From: RYN-111 sp963760125
GTDB lineage: Bacteria; Actinomycetota; Actinomycetes; Mycobacteriales; SCTD01
Reading direction: 5' to 3'
Assembly (NCBI GenBank): GCA_963760125.1
Contig: CAVXBV010000014.1
Coordinates: 62,001-126,000 of the forward strand
Length of the DNA stretch: 64,000 nt
Position 1 is the first letter of the stretch. Each line of letters starts with the position of its first letter. The notes below the pieces were generated by a model, which did no database searches, was not told the DNA's origin, and saw only the letters and a program-made list of their open reading frames with translations. Of this stretch, positions 17,380 through 23,893 are shown piece after piece. Position numbers and translations under genes: made by a program.

Positions 17380-17412
17380 CCCTTCGGCCACTTCCGCGCG
17401 ATGCTTGACCTG

Positions 17413-17820
17413 TCAGACCAGCACGATCTCCACACCGCGGGCACCTTCCAACGCCTGGAAGCCATGGTCCTGGGTGATCAAGGGCAGTCCCCGGGCGGAG
17501 GCCGTCGCGGCGATCCACAGGTCGTTGACACCCAGGCGCCGGTGCTGTTGCGCGAGGAAAACCCGGAGCCGCGACCACTCGCGCGCAACGACGTCATCGA
17601 TCGGGACGACCTCCGCGACCTCGACCGCCTGCATCGTCGCCAGGCGCTGCGACCGGGTGTCGTTGTCCACGGCTGCGAGGACACCCGCGTGCAGCTCCGC
17701 GTAGGTCACGACCGAGACGGCGTAGGGCTGCAGCGACCCGACGACCTGGGCATCAAGGGGACGCTGCTGCTCGAGCGAGAGCCAGACCGAGGTGTCGACC
17801 AGGCTTCGGGCATCGGTCAC
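17413..17820 (-). CDS. vapC: PIN-domain toxin, VapC-like
   Basis: A 135-residue PIN-domain ribonuclease. The acidic active-site residues are present in order: DTSVW (residue 9), YAELHAG (E), NDLWIAA (D) and TQDHGF (D). Such toxins cut tRNA or other RNA when freed from the antitoxin. The ATG overlaps the antitoxin stop by four bases. The pair sits between the pilus-regulator genes and pilB on the same strand, with only 33 bases before the pilB start, so it may share transcripts with pilB. The frame is intact. Confidence 0.9.
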   Translation of the reverse strand: MTDARSLVDTSVWLSLEQQRPLDAQVVGSLQPYAVSVVTYAELHAGVLAAVDNDTRSQRLATMQAVEVAEVVPIDDVVAREWSRLRVFLAQQHRRLGVNDLWIAATASARGLPLITQDHGFQALEGARGVEIVLV

Positions 17821-18068
17821 GTGATCGGCTCGAGTTCGCCCTCACTGATCCACGCCAGGTCCGCGGCGAGCGTGGGATCTGTCCCGCGCGGTGGAATGCT
17901 TGCCAGCAGTTCGTCGTAGGTGAGGGGGCGTCGCCTCGAGGGACGCACAGGGACGAGCTCGGCAACGGGCTCGCCGTTGACGGTGATGGTGATCTGCTCG
18001 CCGGCCTGGACGCGCCGGAGCAGGTCTGCGGTGCCGTTGCGGAGCTCACGCGTGCCGACCGACGTCAT
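17817..18068 (-). CDS. Phd/YefM-type antitoxin
   Basis: An 83-residue protein starting MTSVGTRELRNGTADLLRRV, the typical DNA-binding N-terminus of the Phd/YefM family. It continues with QITITVNGEPVAELVPVRPS and a C-terminal toxin-neutralising tail (ELLASIPPRGTDPTLAADLA). I start at ATG 18068; a longer frame to 18095 adds unrelated residues. It overlaps the VapC-like toxin gene. It probably represses its own promoter in the 18069-18099 gap. The pairing of a Phd-type antitoxin with a PIN toxin is common in actinobacteria. Confidence 0.88.
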   Translation of the reverse strand: MTSVGTRELRNGTADLLRRVQAGEQITITVNGEPVAELVPVRPSRRRPLTYDELLASIPPRGTDPTLAADLAWISEGELEPIT

Positions 18069-18099
18069 GCTACGAGTGTGCCACTGCCGTAGCACACGG

Positions 18100-18382
18100 T
18101 CAATCGCGGCGGGTGAGCACGTCGGCGATCTCGGTCAGTGCCTTGGCTTGGGCGGAGCCGGGGGCGAGGGCAGCCGTCGAGCCGTCACGGAAGCCAAGCT
18201 CAACCCGAATGCCCGACTCAGGCTCAGGGCGGACGGGCGCCGGTGCCTCAAGCGCCGGCGCGTCAGGCGCAGCAGGTGGCGGACCCGCCGGCGCGGGAAC
18301 GGTGCGGACCAGGCTGGGGATCGAGGTGACCGCTGCGCCGAGGTCCTGCGGTGCCCTGCCGCCGGAACGGCCAGAAGCGCAT
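18100..18382 (-). CDS. Small Pro/Ala-rich protein coupled to the GTPase gene (one frame change)
   Basis: An ATG at 18380-18382 overlaps the GTPase stop as TGATG. It reads MRFWPFRRQGTA, then, after an indel near 18345, continues as DLGAAVTSIPSLVRTVPAPA, a Pro-rich middle, and GIRVELGFRDGSTAALAPGS followed by ALTEIADVLTRRD and a TGA. Third codon positions in this frame are almost all G or C, so it is coding. About 94 residues. No family is recognised. Translational coupling to the GTPase suggests a partner in the same module. It is easily missed because no frame is open along its whole length. Confidence 0.6.
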
Positions 18383-18969
18383 CAGACCGTGACGGCGGCC
18401 GGAGCCTCGTCGAGGGAGTCGACCACGGAGTACAGCAGCGCCAGCAGCACCGACTTGACCGACTCGCGGTCGGTGGCGTCGCACGGCACGACGGCGGTGT
18501 CGTCGTCCAGGCCGAGGACCGTGCGGATCTGCTCCTCCTCGTCGGGCGAGACGCCGGCGGCGCGGTTCAGCGCCACGACGAACGGGACGCGGGCCATCTT
18601 GCGGAACGCCTCGAGGATGCCGACGGCCTCGTCGAGGCTGTCCTGGCGGGAGGAGTCGACGAGCAGGATGTACCCGAGCATCCCCTCCCCCAGGATCTCC
18701 CACATGAAGTCGAAGCGGTCCTGCCCGGGCGTGCCGAACAGGTAGAGCACCAGGTCGCGGTCGATGGTGATGCGCCCGAAGTCCATGGCGACCGTCGTCT
18801 CGGCCTTGCGGGCCTTGGTGTGGTCGGTGATGTCCTTCTCGGTGGACAGGACCGTGATCTCGCTGATCGTGCGGATCAGCGTGGTCTTGCCGGCCGAGAA
18901 CGGCCCGGTCACGACGATCTTGACCGCCGTACCTCCGTGCTTGCGCCGTCCTGTGGTTCGCGTGGTCAT
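18382..18969 (-). CDS. Ras-like/MglA-type small GTPase
   Basis: A 195-residue GTP-binding protein. The P-loop GPFSAGKTTLI is at about residues 22-32, with switch-region VAMDFGRITIDRDLVLYLFG, G3 motif GTPGQDRF (in place of DTAGQ), and G4 region VVALNRAAG. The G4 motif lacks the usual aspartate of NKxD. Similar GTPases occur beside roadblock proteins in actinobacterial conservons (CvnD), and as MglA, which sets the active pole for type IV pili in Myxococcus. Its start overlaps the stop of the DUF4388 gene by one base (TAATG). The pilus-control role is inferred from position and partners. Confidence 0.85.
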   Translation of the reverse strand: MTTRTTGRRKHGGTAVKIVVTGPFSAGKTTLIRTISEITVLSTEKDITDHTKARKAETTVAMDFGRITIDRDLVLYLFGTPGQDRFDFMWEILGEGMLGYILLVDSSRQDSLDEAVGILEAFRKMARVPFVVALNRAAGVSPDEEEQIRTVLGLDDDTAVVPCDATDRESVKSVLLALLYSVVDSLDEAPAAVTV

Positions 18970-20168
18970 TACAGGCCCCTCACACCGGCGATGAGCCGCA
19001 GCAGCAGGCTCTTGTTCACGGATGGGTCACGGTCGATGGCCGGCGACGGGGCAGGTGCCGAATCTGGCTGAAGGGCGTGGGCTCCGTGCACAGCGCCCAC
19101 ACTGGCAGCAGGCGCGGACGGCGTGTGGGAGGACACGGCGGCGGGCTGGGCGACCGGCGCCGCCGCGGCCTGCGTCGCGGACGCCAGCCGGGACAGCGCG
19201 GTCATCGGCTCCTCGGCGTACTCCGGCCGGCGCTCCGGGGTGAAGGGCTCGGGACGCTCGGGGATGACCGCGGGACGCTGCTCCTGCACCGGCAGCGCCG
19301 GCGCCTCGACGACCGGTTCAGCGACCGGGTCCGCGACGGTCTCGACGACGGGCTCTGCCTTGGGTGCGGGTGGTGCGGCCGGCTCAGCGTGGCGGGCCGC
19401 GACCGGGCGCCCCTCGAGGGCGGCGAGCAGCTGCTGGCGACGGGCGAGGACACCCCCTGCGGGGTCGGTCCCCACGGCCGCGAGGCCGCGCTGGACCAGG
19501 CCGGCGAGGACGGACCCGACGGCGTACTCCCCGGTGCCCGACAACGACACGAGGTCCCCGACCGTGCGGGCGCCGTCGACGAGCGACAGCAGCGCCCACT
19601 CCTCGCGGCTCAGGACCAGGTTCCCCTCGGGGGCAGCGGCCAGGGTGACCACGGCGCTGCTGCTCGGGACCTGCAGCTCGCTCCAGAGCTCGATCCGGCG
19701 GCGCCCTTCGGCAACGATCTCCTCGACGGTCAGCGACACGCCCAGGTCGTCGGGGTCGGCCTCGTCCATGACGAACGCGAACGCGCCGTTCTCCCAGCGC
19801 AGCAGCTCGAAGACCGCGTCGGTGACCTGCTCGGCGGCGACCTCGCGGGCGCGCGCCTCGTCGACCTTGCCGCTGGCGACGAGCGCCTTGCCCAGCCCGG
19901 ACCCGGGCTCGCCCAGGACCATCTCCGCCGCGTCCGCGAGCACCTCGTCGTCGACCAGACCGGCCCCCACCAGTCGCCGACCGAGCGCCTGGCAGGCAGC
20001 GTCGCTGCGTCCACCGGTGACCGAGCCCTCGCGCAGGTGCACCAGACCGTGCTGCTCAGCACTGTCGGCCTCGCGGCGCAGGTGCAGCGTCCCGGTCTTC
20101 TTCGTGAAGCTGAGGAGCTGGAAGATGTCCGGGAGGCTGAACGCGTCGAGCGTTCCCTCGAGTTTCAC
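18969..20168 (-). CDS. DUF4388 (PATAN) domain protein
   Basis: A 399-residue protein with an N-terminal DUF4388/PATAN domain (MKLEGTLDAFSLPDIFQLLS, FTKKTGTLHLRRE, GLVHLREGSVTGGRSDAACQ), repeated features for gliding- or GTPase-linked regulators (ALGRRLVGAGLVDDEVLADA), and AREVAAEQVTDAVFELLRWE. The C-terminal half is a disordered Pro/Ala/Val/Glu-rich tail. PATAN proteins control pilus ATPases or motility in cyanobacteria and deltaproteobacteria. The GTG start at 20168 has ACGGGA upstream. It lies between a roadblock gene and the GTPase gene, indicating a three-component module. Confidence 0.85.
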   Translation of the reverse strand: MKLEGTLDAFSLPDIFQLLSFTKKTGTLHLRREADSAEQHGLVHLREGSVTGGRSDAACQALGRRLVGAGLVDDEVLADAAEMVLGEPGSGLGKALVASGKVDEARAREVAAEQVTDAVFELLRWENGAFAFVMDEADPDDLGVSLTVEEIVAEGRRRIELWSELQVPSSSAVVTLAAAPEGNLVLSREEWALLSLVDGARTVGDLVSLSGTGEYAVGSVLAGLVQRGLAAVGTDPAGGVLARRQQLLAALEGRPVAARHAEPAAPPAPKAEPVVETVADPVAEPVVEAPALPVQEQRPAVIPERPEPFTPERRPEYAEEPMTALSRLASATQAAAAPVAQPAAVSSHTPSAPAASVGAVHGAHALQPDSAPAPSPAIDRDPSVNKSLLLRLIAGVRGL

Positions 20169-20219
20169 GATGATCCCGTCAGGTCAGGGGGGCGGCAGGG
20201 GCTGCGGAGACGGGAGTCG

Positions 20220-20825
20220 TCAGGACCAGTTCGGCGGATCGCCCGGCAGGGCAGAGCTCGCGGGGGCGTACGACGACCACGCGGGCGCCTCCGCGGCTGG
20301 GGCGTACTCCGCAGGCGGCGCGGCCTCGTGCGGCAGGGCAGGTACGGCGGACAGGTAGCTCTCGACCGACGCGACGGGCGCGGGCGCGACCTCGGCGACG
20401 GGCGCCGCGACGGGCGCGGGCTCCTCGACGGGGGTCTCGGCGCGCAGCACGTCGGCCACGGTGGCGGCGGCGCGGCGGACCTCGTACAGCATCATCCCGA
20501 CCTTGGCGCCCTTGGCGGCCACGGCGACGAGAACGGCCTCGTCGTCGGCGGAGACCAGGAACACGGTGCCGGCGTCGCCCTCGATGTAGACCTGGGACAG
20601 CTCACCCCGGCCGAGGCCCTGGGCGGCACGCTCACCGAGCGACAGCAGCGCGGCGCTCATGGCGGCCACGCGGTCCTCGTCCATGGAGGGCGGGAGGGCG
20701 GACGCCATCGGCAGGCCGTCGAACGACACGACCGCGGCCGCCTCGATCTCGGGGGTCTGGGCGAGCAGGCTGTGGATGGCCCGATCCAGACGGTCCGACC
20801 GGCTTCCCTCGTGCAGCTCCGACAT
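20220..20825 (-). CDS. Roadblock/LC7 domain protein (MglB-like)
   Basis: A roadblock/LC7 fold at about residues 10-125 (RLDRAIHSLLAQTPEIEAAA, VVSFDGLPMASALPP, LSLGERAAQGLGRGELSQVY, LVSADDEAVLVAVAAKGAKV). Such proteins dimerise and act as GTPase-activating or scaffold partners of small GTPases. The remaining ~75 residues are a flexible Pro/Ala tail like that of the DUF4388 protein downstream. I choose ATG 20825 over a longer frame to 20861. It is the first gene of the minus-strand module roadblock - DUF4388 - GTPase - small protein. Confidence 0.87.
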   Translation of the reverse strand: MSELHEGSRSDRLDRAIHSLLAQTPEIEAAAVVSFDGLPMASALPPSMDEDRVAAMSAALLSLGERAAQGLGRGELSQVYIEGDAGTVFLVSADDEAVLVAVAAKGAKVGMMLYEVRRAAATVADVLRAETPVEEPAPVAAPVAEVAPAPVASVESYLSAVPALPHEAAPPAEYAPAAEAPAWSSYAPASSALPGDPPNWS

Positions 20826-20910
20826 GGTGATCGCCCTCTCCGACGCCCCGCGCGTGGCCACGCGCTCCCTTGACCTTCGGCGGGCGGAGGCGATCCCTTG
20901 AGCGCGGCCC

Positions 20911-21468
20911 TCAGAAGCCGAGAGTCGACACGTCGACGGTCACCGGCCCCCACGGGGTCGGCGCCTCACCGACGCCCGTGATGGGCTCGGTGGCGACGTA
21001 GGTGCCGTCCCGCAGGACGAAGGGGAGCAGAACGAGCTCGGGGTCGGTCTCGAGGCGCCAGAACACCTCGATCCCGGCGTCGGCGTACTCGCCGGGCTTC
21101 GCGAACCGGTCCGTGCGACGGCTGCTCGGGCTGACCACCTCGACGAGCAAGCCCACGTCGGCAGGCCCGATCGGGCTGCGCCGGCGCCCGGTCTCGACGG
21201 TCGGGGGCCACCGGAAGGCCGCGACGTCCGGCTGCCGTTGGGTGTCGCGCGAGAACGCGATCGGGAACTCGACGATCACCCGCCACCCGTCAGGGGCTGA
21301 GGCCTGCAGAAGATCGCGCAGAGCGTTGGACAGCCATTGGTGGTCCTGCTCAGCGGGCGGGGTCACGACCAGGTGCCCGTCGACCAGCTCGTACCGGAAC
21401 GCGTCCTCCGGCAGCTGGTCGAGCTCGTCGACCTTCCAGGTGCGACGCAGATCCACGGTGACAGACAT
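20911..21468 (-). CDS. Uma2-family (DUF820) putative endonuclease
   Basis: A 185-residue protein with the Uma2/DUF820 PD-(D/E)xK-like layout: FRYELVDGHLVVTPPAEQDH, then RQPDVAAFR, then GLLVEVVSPSSRRTDRFAKPGEYADAGIEVFWRL. The acid residues of the presumed active site (PDV, VEVVSPS) are present. The ATG at 21468 has a strong GGAGGAGG ribosome-binding site. Function is unknown for the family, and it is often multi-copy in actinobacteria and cyanobacteria. It stands alone between the roadblock gene and aroE. Confidence 0.85.
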   Translation of the reverse strand: MSVTVDLRRTWKVDELDQLPEDAFRYELVDGHLVVTPPAEQDHQWLSNALRDLLQASAPDGWRVIVEFPIAFSRDTQRQPDVAAFRWPPTVETGRRRSPIGPADVGLLVEVVSPSSRRTDRFAKPGEYADAGIEVFWRLETDPELVLLPFVLRDGTYVATEPITGVGEAPTPWGPVTVDVSTLGF

Positions 21469-21563
21469 CGGGCCTCCTCCCTGCTCATGCTGCCACCGTG
21501 CCGCCGGCACGTCACCCACGACCGGCCCGCCGACGATCTGTGGAAGGTGCCGCGGGCTGTGGA

Positions 21564-22365
21564 TCAGGCGGGGAGGGCGGCGCGCATGGCGGCCAGCGGT
21601 GGTTCCTGGCCGGTCATGAGGCGCACCTGCTCCGCCGCCTGGTGCAGCAGCATCTGCGCTCCCCCGACCACCACCGCACCGGCGGCGGCATACCGGACCG
21701 CGAGCGGGGTCGGCCAGGGCGCGTAGACGACGTCCAGCAGCACCGGCACCTCCCCCGACGGGTCCGCCTGGGCGGCGAACGCGTCCAGCGCCCCGGCCGG
21801 GGTGGTGCTCACGACCACCTCAGGCCAGCGGTCCTCCAGCTCCAGCGGGTCGAACGTCCCCACCCGGAGCTCGATCCCGAGCGCGTCGGCCACCGGCTGC
21901 AGCGCCAACGCACGCTCCGCAGACCGGGCGAGCACCCGCACGTGGTGGGCGCCGAGGTCGTGCAGCGCGGCCAGCGCCGAGGCCGCCGTCGCCCCGGCGC
22001 CGATGACGGCGGCGCGGGCGATCTGGTCTACCCCGGCCTCGCGCAGCGCCGCGACGATGCCCGCGACGTCGGTGTTGTGCCCCACCCGCTCGCCGTCGCG
22101 CAGGACGACGGTGTTCGCCGCCCCGGTGACGGACACCAGCCGGGAGCACGAGGTGAGCAGCGGCAGGACCTCCTGCTTGAGCGGCATCGTCAGCGACAGC
22201 CCCGCCCAGTCGCCCTCGAGGCCGGCCAGGAAGGACGCGAGCCCTCCCGCGGGGACCTCGAGCGCGTCGTACGTCCAGTCGAGACCGAGCGCGGCGTAGG
22301 CGGCACGGTGCAGCGCCGGGGAGAGCGAGTGGGCGATCGGCGACCCGAGGACCGCGGCCCGTCAC
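21564..22365 (-). CDS. aroE: Shikimate dehydrogenase (frame change near start)
   Basis: Reduces 3-dehydroshikimate with NADPH. The substrate site AVLGSPIAHSLSPALHRAAY, the catalytic-lysine region SLTMPLKQEVLPL, GAANTVV, the NADP-binding loop VIGAGATAASALAAL, and the C-terminal VGGAQMLLHQAAEQVRLMTG are all present. The conserved frame meets a TGA before AVLGSP, while a GTG at 22365 abutting the mltG stop is in another phase. One indel between them, at about 22357, hides the natural start. It is downstream of mltG in an actinobacterial alaS-ruvX-mltG-aroE string. Confidence 0.93.
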
Positions 22366-23443
22366 CTAGTAGACGCCCTCGCGCTGGGCCTTGCGCTTGG
22401 CCGCGAGGAACTCGTCGTAGGAGTTCGTGAACAGCGAGTGGCCCTGCTTGTCGATCGTGATGAAGTAGACCCAGTTGCCCTCCGCCGGCGTGAGCGCGGC
22501 CTCGAGCGCCTTCTCCCCCGGCGAGTTGATCGGCGTCGGCGGCAGCCCCTTGTTCTGGTAGCTGTTGTACGGCGACTCGACCGCGATGTCCTTGAGCGAG
22601 AGCCGGGCCTTCTTCTCCTCGCGCGCGTAGTTGATCGTGCTGTCGAACTGCAGCGGCATCCCGCGCTCCAGCCGGTTCAGGACCACGCGGGCCACCTTGG
22701 GCCGGTCCTCGTCCAGCGGCGTCTCCGCCTCGACCAGGCTCGCGATGGTCACGACGTCGTACGCCGTGAGGTTCAGCTCCTTGGCCCGCCCCTCGAGGTC
22801 GATCGCGGCCGCCACCTCGTCGAACTTCGCGGTCATCAGCTGGAGCGCGTCGACGGCCGCGGTGCCCGGCTCGACGTCGTAGGTCGCGGGGAACAGGAAC
22901 CCCTCGGGCCGGTTCTCGGCGTACGACGGGAGCCCGAGCACCGACGGGTTGGCGATCGCGGCGAGCACGTCCGCCCGCTTGAGCTCGGTGTTCTTCTCCA
23001 GCCGGTCGACGACCGTCGACAGCGGGATCCCCTCAGGCAGCGTCACCCGGCCGCGCACGCGCGCCTTCGGGTCGAGCAGCAGCGTCGAGCGCCTGCGCGG
23101 CGGCCATCTGCAGGCGCAGGGAGTAGAAGCCGGGCTGGACCGACGTGGAGCGCGGCTCGTCCTTGGCCGCGTTGACGAAGGCCTTGGTGCTCTTGACCAC
23201 GCCCTTGTCCACGAGCGTGCTCCCGATCGAGGTGGCGCTCTCCCCGGGCCGGACCTGCACGACGACCGATCCCGTGCCGGCCCCGGCGTAGTCCGCCGCG
23301 CCGAACACACTGTTCACCACCGCGCGGCCGCCGAGGACGAGGACGCCGATGAGCGCGAAGACCACCCCGAGGACCACGAGGATCCCGACGGGCTTGGGCA
23401 GGCGCTTGGGGGTGGGCCGCGGGGCCGGAGCGGTGGTGGTCAT
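22366..23443 (-). CDS. mltG: Endolytic murein transglycosylase MltG (one frame change)
   Basis: A membrane-anchored lytic transglycosylase (YceG family) that terminates nascent glycan strands. A cytoplasmic Pro-rich N-terminus is followed by one membrane helix (VGILVVLGVVFALIGVLVLG), a LysM-like segment (VVQVRPGESATSIGSTLVDK) and the catalytic domain with the active-site glutamate in ASLVEAETPLDEDRPKVARV, then PYNSYQNKGLPPTPINSPG and a family-typical end. Frame change at about 23085-23095. About 360 residues. Part of the alaS-ruvX-mltG-aroE order. Confidence 0.94.
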
Positions 23444-23479
23444 CCTGACGATCCTACGAGCACTCCTGATCTTCGTCCG

Positions 23480-23893
23480 TCAGGACGAGCGGTCGAGCAC
23501 CGACTGGAGCAGCGCGACCGCGGCGGCCTGGTCCACGACGCTGCGCGACTGCTTGGCGTTGCGCCCTGACGCACGGAGCGCTGCCGTCGCCGTGATCGTG
23601 GTGAGCCGCTCGTCGACGAGCTCCACGGGGACGTCGATCCGGGTCTCGAGCTCGGCCGCCCACGACCGGGCCATGTCGGCGCTCGCGCTGTCGCTGCGCC
23701 CGCTCAGGCTGGTGGGCAGGCCGACCACGACGAGCACGGCCTCGCGCTCGGCGATCAGCGCCACGACGCGGTCGTGCCCCGGCGCGGGGACGGTCTCGAC
23801 GGGGCTGGCGAGGATCCGGTGCGGGTCGCTGGCCGCGACGCCGACCCGGACGGTCCCCACGTCGACCGCCAGCACGACGCCGGGCAGGCTCAT
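23480..23893 (-). CDS. ruvX: YqgF/RuvX-family Holliday-junction resolvase-like nuclease
   Basis: A 137-residue RNase H-fold protein involved in pre-16S rRNA 5' maturation and possibly Holliday junctions. The acid motifs are AVDVGTVRVGVA, VVGLPTSLSG, VELVDERLTTITA and SVVDQAAAVALLQSVL. The start overlaps the alaS stop by four bases. The frame is intact. Confidence 0.94.
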   Translation of the reverse strand: MSLPGVVLAVDVGTVRVGVAASDPHRILASPVETVPAPGHDRVVALIAEREAVLVVVGLPTSLSGRSDSASADMARSWAAELETRIDVPVELVDERLTTITATAALRASGRNAKQSRSVVDQAAAVALLQSVLDRSS

